A stretch of DNA of 64,000 nt from Heterotrichella gracilis. Taxonomy: Eukaryota > Sar > Xanthophyceae > Tribonematales > Xanthonemataceae. Of this stretch, positions 24,201 through 36,237 are shown one piece after another (the first letter of the stretch is position 1; the number at the start of each line of letters is the position of its first letter). Where the stretch lies: positions 62,001-126,000 of the forward strand of contig JAULBX010007773.1 in assembly GCA_032358255.1 (NCBI GenBank). The letters are read 5' to 3'. The position numbers were made by a program, and so were the translations under genes. The notes below the pieces were generated by a model. The model worked only from the letters and a program-made list of their open reading frames with translations, had not been told where the DNA came from and ran no database searches.

Positions 24201-27200
24201 TGGTGCGCTGGAGGAGAACTACAGGTCCAGGCCAAACATCCTCAAAGTGGGGCGGTCGGTGATTGAGCAGAACCACAAGGCATTTCCAAAAACCCTGCGG
24301 CCCACGAAGATTGACAACCATCGGCCTGTCCTGCTTTGGGAGCTGGGTAAGTCCTTTTGTGCAACATGCAAGATACTTGAAACTCAGTGCCAGTACTGCG
24401 GTGGATTAAATTGCTTTGAAAAGCACTTGCACGACTCACTATTAATCTGGCTGCAGTGTGAAATGTATGTAATTGAAACGAAGTAAGTAAGGAAATGGCA
24501 ATGCATGCTGTGAAAGTATAAACCCTGCAATCTGCAGGGACTGCAAATGACGAAGCGCGTGCTGTGGTGGAGGAGATCAAGCGCCTGCACGAGGAGGAGA
24601 AAGTGGCGTACGAAGACGTGTGCTGCCTGCTGCGCAACTTCAAGTTTGGGGCGTGCGGCATCATGCATGAGCCGCTGCAGAGGGAGCTGACCCGCCTGGG
24701 CATCCCCTTCACCATCATCAAGGGGATGAACCTGCTCAAGCGGGCTTCTGTCCAGGACATCTGCTGCTTCATGCGCCTGATCATCAACCCGGACGATGAT
24801 GCCGCATTCAGGAGGGTTATAAACGTCCCTCCACGCAGGCTGGGTAGGTCCTGGTTTTGCGCAGTTACCGCAATGTCAAGAAATGCAGCCGATGTCTCTT
24901 GTGTCGTCTTCATGGCTGGCGGGCTCTGTTGCAAATGTGTATACCCTTGAAAAAGCTTGGTGACCTGCTGCCCATTCTTTACCACATGGGCTGTACGCAG
25001 GTAAAACGTTTGTCAAGCAGGTTGAGGATCACAAGGCTGCCATGGAGATGCATGGCGCTGTGGCACCTGGTGACAAGCTGAGCCTGCTGGAAGCCTGCCG
25101 CCAGCTGGAGCTTGAGGGCAAGCTGAGCAATTTGCACAGTACTCCTGCTAGGTGAATCACGTGAAAGTGAATTACGTAGTGAGCTGGGTCCATGCTCTCA
25201 GCATGACAGTCAGATCAAGGCAGCCAGCGCTTTGTTGTAACCAGCTCTGCACTGGCACAGCCAAATCGTGTAGAGAAAATGTGTGTTGGGTAAGATAAGT
25301 ATATCCGCTTCCTATGCTGTTGCTGACCAGGTCATTGATAAAATACAACTATTGGTGCAGGGCCTTCATGAAGCTGATCCTGGACATCCGAGACGGTGTG
25401 CTAGCCATGACAGTACCAGATGCGCTGTACCATATCATCAAGGTTACCAAGTACCTGGAGTATGACGAGGTACCATTGCATGCAGCTAAATGGACAGAGT
25501 GGAAGGAAGTTCATTTACTGCAGCACATGTTATGCTGATGCTGCTCAGTTGTGGTTGGCATTCTGGGTTTCATACAAGCTTCTGCCTGGTATATCACCAG
25601 TGTATGTCTGTATCAAGCGTGACAGAGGTGTAGATGATTCTGCCACCTGGCAGCGGCTTGTGAACAACAGGAGTGCATGACATTACCATTGGTGGACGCA
25701 TCTCGCCTGGTGCATGCATGAACTGTTAATGCATCCTTTGTACTGCTGCTAACGTCGGGCTTTTCTTCCCAGGCAAAACGCGCAAAGAAGCGCGAGGCTG
25801 AGGCCAAGAAGCTTGAGACGCCTGCAGCCCTCATCCCCAGCAAGAGGGGGCATGACTCGGAGGCCGAGGAGGAGGAGGGGGTGACAGAGACAGACTCGGA
25901 CACCGATGATGATGAGGAAGATGAGATGGATGAGCAGGCGCCACATGTATGATTCTGAAATGCTGTTGTGGCTTTGTTTGCAGCATTTTGTTCATCTGCA
26001 TGGCCTGTTGGGAAACTATTACACACACAGTTGCTCCCAGAATGTGGTATTAGCTGCTGTACATGCAAGTGACTTCTGCGGTCAGTCGACGATTATCACT
26101 GCAAGGACTCTCCAGGCACGCAACACCTGTATAGACCTGGAATAAGCGCAGTGTTGTGATGGACTTGCCTGGCATTAGGTCTGTAAGGCTGGCCAATAAT
26201 CTGGCTGGAACGTGACTATGGGTTTCCACTGCAGGGCCAAGGCCAGGTCGCCGCACCTGACCGATACCCTGACGTGAAAGGGCCACTGAAGACGCTGCTG
26301 GATGTTGCCAAGGTGTTCCAGGAGGAGTGGAAGAACGACTTGGCAGCTGAGGAGGACCCTGAGGAGGGTGCCTTATCGTTGTACAGGTATGGCAGGACAT
26401 GCACCAACACACTCACAGCAACTTTTAGAAAATGCCATAAAGGAATGTTTATTGTTGGAGATTACAAGATTCCACTCAGTTTCTGCATTGATCGCTGGTT
26501 TGAATATCCCCTGTATCCCCTGCTTGTGTTGCTCTTGCTTGGCCTTTTGACGGGTGACATTTTCTCTCTGGGGCTTTTTAGCATACACCTCATCCATTCA
26601 CCTGCATCGTGATCATTGGCAGCTAGGTTGGAGGACAGTGGTTCAAGTTGAAGCTTGCAAAGTGTGGCGCATTTTTGAGCAAAATGTGATATACAGTATG
26701 GTCTTGCAGGCAGTGCGAGGAGATTGTCATGCAGCAATGCACGATACCCCAACTGCTGGCCTCAGTCCCAATCGTGATTATTGAGCAGATGTTTGCCTCG
26801 CACAAGCTGGGCTATCTGCCAGTGCGAGACTTCCTCACGTCTCTGGAAGTGGATGCTGTTGAGGAGGAGGTATCTCACAAGTCCAAGGTAAGAGTGCGTT
26901 AGCTCATAGAAACAAACGGCATGGCAATGACGACCAGGTCATGGCTATGTGCATCATGAGTTATGATGCATGACCAATTCATGGTGATGGAATCATTGAT
27001 TCATGATGAGCGTATTGCGTCAACAATTTACTGCGCCAGGCACTGCGATTGAGCTATTAATGGTGGCTATCATATTGCACTGCCACAAAGGTGTGCAGAT
27101 ATGTACATTTGGATTGATCATGAAGCGCTGGCCACTTACTCGTTTTGCCCACCTGCAGGGCATTGGGGTAAATATCAGCACGGTCCATGGCGCCAAGGGC

Positions 27201-28273
27201 TTGGAGTGGGACACCGTGTTTGTCATGCGCTGGAACGACAGCTTCTTCCCATCACCCAGCCATGGGAAGGAGGATCTGCACCTGCAAAACCCTCCAGACC
27301 CACTGGAGGTGAGATTCCTGCATACCACAGCACAAAATGTTGTGCAGTGCAAGATGCATGGGTTGCTTTTCCTGCAAACAGGGACATTTGCAACTGGAAT
27401 TCGTTCCTGTGGGGGGCTTGCATTTGACATTCGTCCATGTCCCAGGGATTCAAGGAACATTACAAGTCTGGGAGTTGCAGGACTGTGAGCTCAATACCAA
27501 ACACGATACAACGTTGTGTTGTACACCTCATTTCGCAGCTCCCTCTCTACTAGAGCATTGCCCCCATGCAACACACTGTGAGGATGCACTGGATGGAGTT
27601 TGGTCTGTGCCATGCAAGTGGATGACGACACCGAACGAGCAGAGGAGGAGCGCAGACCTGCCCATGTGGCAGTCACACGGTATGTAAAGTTGGCTCCTTC
27701 AAGTGTCAAAAATTGAAAAAATAATATAAATATCAATCGTTGCTGCATTCTGAGATTTATCAGGAGATAGGAAGCCAGTTTTCACGTTTTGGAAGCTGTC
27801 TGCCAGGCACCATTATTATGGTCGATGAGACAGCGCTTGTCGGAATCACAGATGCATTCATTGCCATGTGCATACACAATTGAAAAAGAGCTGTTGACCT
27901 GCCCCGTGTATTCCACAGGGCCAAGGAGCGGCTGTACATCACGTACATCAGGATAATGAACTGCGCAGCTACTAGGAAGCAACCCAAGCCCTGGGCCAGG
28001 TGGGTACCATTGGCAGTGCATGGCCGTGTTTTTTCACACTGCCGCCATCCAGAATTGTCCACAGCACATTGCGGTTGCTAGTACCATAGGTGATTGCCTG
28101 TGGATGATGTTGCATTAATTGCAGAACTGTTATGGTCTTGCAGGTCTTCGTTCCAGTTGCCAATGGATGACCCTGGGGTTGTGGAATTGAAGGTGTTCGA
28201 TGTCAGCTTAGAGGAGGCAAGGGCAGAACAGCTGGCGATTGAGCAACAGGGCATTGCCAACCGGGGTCACTAG
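21274..28273 (+). CDS. SRS2: UvrD/Rep (SRS2-type) superfamily 1 DNA helicase, with two apparent one-base losses
   Basis: Nineteen exons: 21274-21599, 21676-21812, 21965-22026, 22166-22398, 22592-22711, 22919(or 22912)-23151, 23325-23598, 23929-24044, 24178-24346, 24538-24843, 25001-25151, 25361-25469, 25773-25946, 26235-26386, 26710-26887, 27159-27308, about 27620-27679, 27919-27999, 28144-28273; about 1050 residues. SF1A motifs in order: GAGTGKTTTL (155-164), ATFTKKASQELKERA, YLLVDEYQDSN, VGDDDQAIYGFRG, LEENYRSRPNIL, STVHGAKGLEWDTVF, EEERRPAHVAVTRAKERLY. It likely unwinds or clears recombination intermediates in the nucleus. Exon 7 (near 23515) and exon 9 (near 24212) each need one extra base to keep the conserved frame and the downstream phase. 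Junctions into exons 6 and 17 are uncertain. N-terminal QKTLSFWI resembles a weak PCNA-binding motif. Confidence 0.85.
23687..23767. repeat. Compact inverted repeat in a helicase intron
   Basis: A CACTATGCGGGGGTACA-like unit occurs twice in one direction and twice as its reverse complement within 81 bp. Outer arms CACTATGCGGGGGTACAAGG and CCATGTAACCCCGCATAGTG pair almost fully. It lies in intron 7 of the SRS2-type gene. Confidence 0.75.
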
Positions 28274-29423
28274 CCGTCGTTTTGTGGTGTTTGCGCAAAA
28301 TTATATATTTTTTTTGACACTGTTTTTACTATCACTTGGATCGTATGAGGCAGGATGGCATTTTATGTGAGTGAAGCAAAGTGCACATCGGGGGGAATTT
28401 TGGCAGGATTAGGCGGTGTTGCAGGGAGAGAAAAACAGTGTACTACTTTCGTTTTACATGCTCTTGTGTTGCCGTTTCATGCGGGTCCTTGTATTGGTAC
28501 TGGGGCTGCTGCAAAGTTGTCCTGCAAAACTCTATTTTTATCATTATATTCTGCAGGTCCAATACAGTAGGGCCTTCGGTGGATGATGCCCGCACTGTGC
28601 ACGCCTTAGTGCACATCTTTGCATTTGGTTTTCAACTGGCAGCCTGAACTTGTGACATTGATTTCTTTGACAAACTCAATTTTGGTGTTTTGACTGATCA
28701 TTATTGTCTGCCTAGTTGCAAGGCCTTGGGCACAATGTCATTGAGATGCTGCCTGCAGCAGGCCGGCGTGTGGCCCAAATCAAACTTTGCCGGGCATCTT
28801 CTGCAATGATTGTCTCAACCCTGTCATTTTCAACTTGATGGCTTTACACACTGGCAGCACCCGTTATCGATATCGACTGCTCAACAAAATTTACCCTGTG
28901 TGATGGTATACATTCCAGTCTTGAAAATCAGTCCGACTCAACAAATTTTAGCAAAAACTGAGTTCAACTGTTTCAACTGTGCAAACACTGTGTGTGTATC
29001 GAACAATATCATGTATTGGCTTGTTGAGGCAACCTGCCAGGTGCATCATGGTTCATTATCCTCAATATCTCCCATTGCATGCAAATGAATACATCTGCTT
29101 TCATACTGAGAATTATAACTAGCAACTCAAAACAGGCTAAGAACAGGTTCAAGAGCATTTATTATCAAATATCCCAGGCAATGCTGATGCGCTGTACATA
29201 CAGTGTAGTGTACAGGGACTGGGCCTGGCATAGATACAAGCGTAAGCAAAATGCCGTGTTAGTGTTCATACCATATATATTGTTCTAGCAAACAGAATAC
29301 CACATCCTCCTTCTTGCACTGTCACAACATCCTGAACCATTTGCCCATCACCCATCCTCAGCTTCATTGCCAAAGATCTCCTGCGCCAGCGCCAATTGCA
29401 CCACCTTCCAGTATCGCGCTCTT
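28274..29423. other. Intergenic between convergent helicase and light-harvesting genes
   Basis: About 1.15 kb, fairly AT-rich, holding both 3' UTRs. I see no further gene, repeat or structured element in it. Confidence 0.5.
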
Positions 29424-32400
29424 CTAGGCAAATGTTTTGCCGTTGGCCCTGCTGGTCGAGGTGTTGCGCGCCACCTCCACCAGGTGCAGCACAGCAGCAA
29501 AGGCAAGGAACACACCCACCACAGTAGTGCCCTTGTCGCCAATGGTGAAGACTGCAGGCAGCCACATCCCTAGTCAGTGTCTTGGATAGGATTTCAAAGA
29601 CCCAAGTAACCCATGTCCAAACAAATTGGCTGGTAGGACACTGCATGTCAAGGCCCCACACTGCAGTCAGTACTGCTAGGCTGCTGTGCTGCAGTAATCT
29701 GTTTGATCAGCAATTGCCGATCAAACATTTTACTGCAGCCTAACAGCCTGACAGCACTGGCTGCAGTGTGGGGCCTATACACTGGCATGCCGTGTGCCAC
29801 CAATCATTTTTATGTTCGATTATTAATGAACATACAACATCACTGTAATTTGGCTTACTGCAGCAGCGTCAGCTGCTGGCCATTATTGCAGTTGTTGAAA
29901 CCAGCAATTGCGCAAAATCAACAATTGACCAACGCAAATCAAGCTAGTTAAGCCAACCAGCACAACACTGATACTCATGACATTGAACCACTACCACTAC
30001 CACTAGACCACACAGACCAGCCCTGGCCCTGCCACCCATCCCACGTACTGTTGTTGCCCCAAGGGTCGTTGAGGTGGTCGATGGCGTTCTCAATGGGGCC
30101 CTTGCCCGTGGCCCAGGCCTGCACGGCAAAGCCCAGCGCAGACAGCATGGCCAGGCGCGCGTTGCGCACCTCGGCCTGGCGCTTGTAGTCGTCGGTGAGG
30201 CCCAGGGGGTCGAAGGGCGCAAGGCCAAAGTGGCCAGCCTGGGGAACAAGATAGAGGGAGTTTTATTATTTAGATAAACAATATATAAAAAATGTGAACT
30301 CTTCTTCCCTAATTAGCAAAGGGGAAGGCAAAATGGATTACCCTGTTGCACAATATGTCCTCTGCCATGTGTGTTTATATAAAATTACAATAAAATCAAT
30401 GGCAACCTGCCCTTGAATCCAGGCCGAACATGCTTTTGGACTCTAAGCAGCAACTGCACATATTTTCACGACAGCATGTCCAGGAACACGCTGCTTATGT
30501 GTACCACCTTCACCTACCTCCCCCTTCTCGATCCAGTTCTCCAGCCTCTTCTTCTCAAGCAGGGCCCAGATCACGTGGCCGCCAATCACCAGCGCGGCGT
30601 AAGGCAGAGGCCAGTCAGCCTGCATAAGAAAGTTGGCATGCTGGTTATGCAAAGCAGATGGGTGCATCCATTGGAGGCAATGAGGGTCTGCAAAAACTAC
30701 AGTGAGTGTACACTTTAGCAGTCAGGTATACCCTAGCCATGAACGCGCCGCGTCAAGTTGCGCTAGCATCTACACAGCACTTTCCACTCGCAGATATCTC
30801 ATATCAAGGTTTCTGAAACAGCTGCCATGCTAATAGAAGACCAGCTGCTTGGCACAGTGACAGCTTTGGCAAGTGATAACCTATTGTATAGCCCACGCTA
30901 TTGCACGCTAAGGCACGCTTTGCTGTACCCTGCACAAAGTCCACTAGATTCTCTAAGCCCTCACCCTAGCCTTACCCTGTACTGCGCGGTCCACCAGGGG
31001 CCCTTGCCCAGCGCCTCTGCGGCCAGAATGCCCACCACCGCCAGCATGGCCAGGCGCCCGTTGTACAGCTCGCCCTCAAGCTGCAAAATGGGTGTAGGGC
31101 ATGTTTAGGGTTTCATGAAGGGTTTAGGGTTTAGGGTGCAAAGGGGATTTATGTAGGGTTCAGGGTGCAAAGGGGGTGATCGGGGGGCTTGGAATGGGCA
31201 ACTACGTGGGCACATGGCAAGGTGATGGGTGGGGAAACATTAAAGCGATGCAAGCATTTACTTTATGCGTACATGCGATGCCCACATGTACCTTAGGGAT
31301 GTGGAAGCCTGGCGCCAACGGTGGAGCACGCACTCAGTACGCATGCACAGGCATGCATGGACGTGCAGTGGGGGGCTATGGCAAGGGGGTTTGAGACAAG
31401 TGTGCATACCGGCATATGCATATGCATACAAGTGTGCATACCATGGAACAGTTCCGTGGTCACTGCTATCAATACTTGCTGTATCCTAGCCTATCACTGC
31501 AACACAGCACATTGCATTAGTTAGTGCAGAGGATATGCGCACGTCATGCTCTAGAAGTCCTAAATCCCAAAGACCTAGATTTTTGTGGGGGTTAGGATTG
31601 CAACTGGGATCCCTAAGCCCTAAGCAATAAACCCAATTGGGATCCTAGTTGCAGTTAGTTGCAATGTAAACCCTTACCAGCCATCCGAGGCGGCTCCTGT
31701 TGGATGCGTTGCTGTTGTCATCTGAGTCAGGGGGGCTACCCCAGCTGGCACCCAGGCGGAGGGGGTCGAACCCACGGTCACCAGCTGTGGGGGCATGGGA
31801 AGGGGGTTGCGTTAGATACAAGAGGAATGCCATGGGCATGAAGATCAGAGCCTCTTTGTAATGCAGTCTGGAGGTGTTGATGGTGCTGGAAGGGCCAAGG
31901 GAACAGCAGCAGGTGCGCTGGATGCTTATCATGGTGGTCATGTAGGATAAGCATGTGTGCGGGGGCGGGTTCAGGGGTATAAGGTGACATGGTCCACAGG
32001 GGGTGTTAACGTTGTGCGTAGCATGAAAGGCAGGGATTTTGGCTGGACAATTGTGTCACCATGGCCACATCATCTGGATGACTTTTGAGCATTTTGTCAT
32101 TACGGTTGGTAGTAGGAAGGAATGCTGCATGCACCACAGATATGCTGCATATTAGGGAGCATTGAGGATTGGTAACTCACGCAGGGATCCGTCGAGGTAC
32201 TCTGGGGGGCTGTAGGGGCTGAAGGGCAACCTGCGCGCCACACATGGTGTGGTCAACAACACAGGATTAGGGTGGGTGTAGGGTTTAGGATCAATCGATG
32301 TGCACCCAGACAGAGGGCCACTATCGGCAAGGCATGCGACCTTTCAAACAATGCAAGACAGCTTCAGATACAGGGACTGCATTTTTAAAGCAAGGTGCGT

Positions 32401-32688
32401 CCACACCGAGCGCAGGGTGCACTGGCGAGCAAGCATTGCAGCGATTGGCATGCGCATGCGGTTAGGGTGTAAATTTCATAAACCCTCCGACACTCACCAG
32501 AAGCGGGAGCCAATCTCCCACAGGCGGTCGGGCTGATCCAGCTGCCAGTTGGGGTCACTCTTGGCCGCAGAAGCCTTAAAATAGCGTTCGGAGATGGTGC
32601 GGCGGGCGGTGGTCACACTTGCGCTGCGGCCGTTCCGGCGGATGCTCTTTCCAACGAATGCCGTCCCCTTGAAGGTTGCAGTCGCCAT
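29424..32688 (-). CDS. Light-harvesting chlorophyll-binding protein with predicted fourth helix
   Basis: Seven exons: 32688-32498, 32230-32181, 31784-31678, 31080-30976, 30619-30518, 30238-30049, 29551-29424; phases agree, 290 residues. The first 45 residues ([18 protein letters not shown], Ser/Thr/Arg-rich) look like a chloroplast transit peptide. LHC landmarks: [18 protein letters not shown]; helix 1 [20 protein letters not shown] with the E-x-x-N-x-R signature; helix 2 [26 protein letters not shown]; helix 3 [20 protein letters not shown] with the second E-x-x-N-x-R; then [20 protein letters not shown] final hydrophobic stretch [13 protein letters not shown] after GNNIFTIGDKG could be a fourth membrane span. 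That would fit an LHCB7-like subtype, but I cannot fix the subfamily. It acts in thylakoid membranes as an antenna protein. Confidence 0.9.
29652..29775. repeat. Imperfect 124-bp foldback (hairpin) in the LHC gene's last intron
   Basis: Two arms of about 59 bp, beginning GGCCCCACACTGCAG and ending CTGCAGTGTGGGGCC, are reverse complements at roughly 85 percent (hand alignment), with a tiny CAATTG loop. It lies wholly in the intron between exons 30238-30049 and 29551-29424. It could be a small foldback/MITE relic or a small-RNA precursor. No clear target-site duplication is visible. Confidence 0.75.
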
Positions 32689-35600
32689 GGTTGCAAACCT
32701 GCACAAAACAAAGGAAACTAAGATGATGGAGGTAATATATCGGGATTGGCTGCCTGGGTTGCTCATGGTGGTGAGGTGCAGAGTTGTTTGCGCTGTGCCA
32801 TGTGCCACTGAAAAAGGCGGGAAAGGGTGTTGGTGTGTCATGGCTGGTACATAGCGGGATGGAGGCTGCACAAGTCAGGGGGTCATACAACGTTTCGGAA
32901 ACAAAGAGTTTTAGGGGTTGCACATCACTTTCGGGTGCTTCACCTGGACCAGTTGTTGTTCAGACAAGCAGGGGTGTCATGCCATGGTTCCGGAACGGAC
33001 ATGCGGCACACACTTTGTGGTCCAAGAACACGCCTTTTGCACCCATACATACTTCTATCATAATCACTATGATAATAGACACGAGAAGATGAATTTTGCA
33101 TACATTCCAAGGCCTGCTGAGCACTGGTTGACTACTTGCAGGCATGGCCATGCCACCATGCGCGGTAGCACCGGTACCACCCACGCGGAACACAGCTTAC
33201 CTTGTGGAGGATGCGGCTTCAACCGAGATCCAGAGACAAGAGAAGCTTCTCACGACACAGCGCGTGCAAAGGAGACTGGGGCGAGCTTCCAACGGGTTGA
33301 CGCATGCGAGTTTGGCGATGGCATGCCAGAACCTTGCAGGCTGCTTATGTACACTGCAGTTTCGAGATATCTCACACTAGTCCCTAGTGGATGTTGGAAA
33401 TTCATGCGAGATAAGGGGGAAATAGCATCCAAATCAGCAGGCTGTCTTTTGTGCACCAGCCTTGAAATACCATGACTTTCCATTCCCATCGGTGGCATGG
33501 GCATGCAAATCGTTGGAGCACGGTTGGAGGATTGCTTCGGAGTGGATCTGCATACTGGGATAGGGATTCGAAAAGCACCATCATGTACCGCAACCCGAAT
33601 CAGATACGCCTCCACGCCATTTTACTGGGTCCCTACTACAGTCCCCAGAATCCCAGGATTTGGTTTCTATCTCAACAGGATCCACTCCGGCAAGCACCCG
33701 GTTTCCCACGCGGGTTGGCGTATTGGAGCGTGGGACTTTCCCATCGCCATGTGGCATGCACGGGTGAAGTGTGTGTCCCTGGATTTGTCAGCATGAATAA
33801 TTTCTGCTCCAAGGTGTGTATTCATCAGACACCTTCATTGAAAGGTGACAACTCCAGTTTAAGGCCAATGGCTAGCCGAGGAGAATCACTTCTGCCAGAC
33901 TGCCAGAGGCTCTGGCCACACTGTGGTGACCAGACTTCACTTAATAGCTGTGTTTTGTCCAGGAGCACCTCACAGCAGGCCCCTCAGGCTGAGAAAAGCC
34001 TTGCGGGGTTGCATGCTCACTGGACAGCCATGGACTTTTGATGCTGCAATAAAGAGGCTGACTATGCTTGGCAGATTGGTGAAGCACACAATGTTTTTCC
34101 ATTGTCCAGGATGCATATCATTACACTAAGACCAGTTTGCAATATGGAAGTTGTTCACACCTAGGACGTCAACGTTTACAGCCATGCATGCCTGATTCAG
34201 ATCTTGCAGTGCTGAGACGTGCAAATCCCCTGGCACAATGCTTGCAAGGGGACACGCTTCCATGTGCCTCTCTGACGCAAGGCGCCACCATACTGCAAGT
34301 CAGCACCTGAGGTATGGCCATCACCCTGCACAACGTCTCAGCATGCATCATGCGTCACATATGCGCCATGCAGGAGCAATGCCAACCATGAAACTAACGC
34401 TGCTGCCACATCAGCTAATTGAGCTGCAAGGTCTGAATGTGGCGGCCAAAACTTGTGAAAGCTGGCAGCCTCTTGTTCCTCACGACATGCAGCAGGGTGT
34501 CAAGGACCACTAAAGCTAATTATTTGCATGCTTTCCAGCGGTACCTGCCAGACCAGCAGCCTAGTTCTAATCGACATACCTTTTGCCAACCAGCTCTGTC
34601 CTGGCACTGCTTATGCCATTGTGCCCCGCCAAATTCGATGCAACTATGTGGCGTGAAGCAAGTTCAGCCCACGTGGGTGTGGGCCCTATAACAGCGCATT
34701 GCCCCGCTGGTTCTCCACAACAGAATGCAACTGGGCATCTTCTGGCATGCATCCAAAAGTGCCCAGAGAGAAAGAAAAAAGCGAAACGCCCACAGGAAGC
34801 AAACATGCCCAAACCTTGCTCCACTGATCCCAGCAAAACTGTGTTCTGTTGCAACACATTGGATACAGGTGCAACGGTGAAGAAAGATGGCCAACATCCG
34901 CCACCGTGCCAATATGAGGTTCCGCAACTGGCAGTCAATAAGAAGTATTGACCTACCAAGAGGGACCAGCTGGGAATGAGAAATAACCCAAGTTTCAGCC
35001 CATCTATCAGAGGAGGGAATAGACAATACCCCCGACTCGAACAGTGGCACCTTAGTTCACAACGACCCCGCCTGGTTGCCACATGAGCTTGCATGATACC
35101 GTACCGCATATGCAGCGTGGCCAAAACGGTAGGAGAATTACGCATTCTAGGCAACAGTCAGTCTATACGCTCTAGCCCATACACCACTTTCTGCTTAGGG
35201 TGAAGTGTGCACATGAGCACCGCAAACTGGCCCCAAAATCTGCCTGTCGCTGATTCTGTGGCTTGCGACGTGTTGTACCGCTTATCCACAAGGTACACCG
35301 CATCACAATGATCACCCTTACAAACCCTATCCTGTTGTTTTGAACCCGGAGCAACACGCTTGGAGCTTTGCAAACACCGGTGTCTTGCCTGTGTGCAGTG
35401 GCCAGTGTGTGCTGTGAGAAGGTCAGCTAACTGCTTGGTGCTGTTTGAAAGGGTTGTGCTCGGCATTGGTGAGTTCGACACGCAGCCACATACCTCAAGC
35501 ACTTGCTCCACGTTTACGCTCACCAACCCAGGTCCAAAGACAGAGTGGGCTCCCAGTTGACAGTTTGCTGTTTGCACCCAAATTCTATGTGCATGGTTTC

Positions 35601-36237
35601 CTAGCATTGGCTATAAAGCCCATGGATAACGCTCGAAGGCGACGTATCTAGTGTTCACTGCTTGTGTTGTAGCCTCTAGTTGGCCTGTCTGACATGTCAA
35701 GGCGCACATGCATGCACATGCGGGGCATATTCAAGATAAAACCGGGACAGGGACAATCTCGCCAGCAAGGACTGAAACCCTGGTGCAAATACATGAATGC
35801 ACTCTGTGCTCCACTCTTGAAGGGGGGCAAGTACAAGGCGTGGGCTTCTTGCATCACTCAGGATGCATGCATTGAGGGCAGTAGTATACCTAACAAGTAC
35901 TTGCAAACATACGCACAACACTTGCCTAACGAGGACCATTGTATGCTACAATAGGCGCATACAACTGGGGTAGTTTTTTTGCACAGGCGCGGCTAATACC
36001 CTCCGCTTACTAGTGGCTGCGGGGTTGCCAGACTCTGTGGAACTGCCCAATATGCATGCATTGTCACGTTTGGTTGCAGCCGTTACCGTACTAGAGCGCT
36101 CAGGCTGCACTTCTACTAGCACTATCTCCACACCACTCACCAGTACTTGCACAACTGGGTTGGAGGTTGTACGTGGTTGTCCAGCGTGGGCTGGTGTGCA
36201 GTACTGTGGTTGATTGAACACCCCTACTACCACCAAT
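32689..36237. other. Gene-poor 3.5 kb between LHC and NDK genes
   Basis: Should hold both promoters of a divergent pair, but is far longer than the other divergent gaps here. It contains unrecognised ORFs, for example 33144-33380 (+, 78 codons), 33497-33796 (+, 99 codons), 33250-33615 (-) and 34567-35154 (-, 195 codons). None has a known domain, and both strands are open in places. I do not call a gene. Confidence 0.45.

Noticed and set aside
33144-35154. Possible genes in the LHC-NDK gap
   Set aside because: ORFs of 78-195 codons exist on both strands but overlap, lack domains and give no convincing splice chain.
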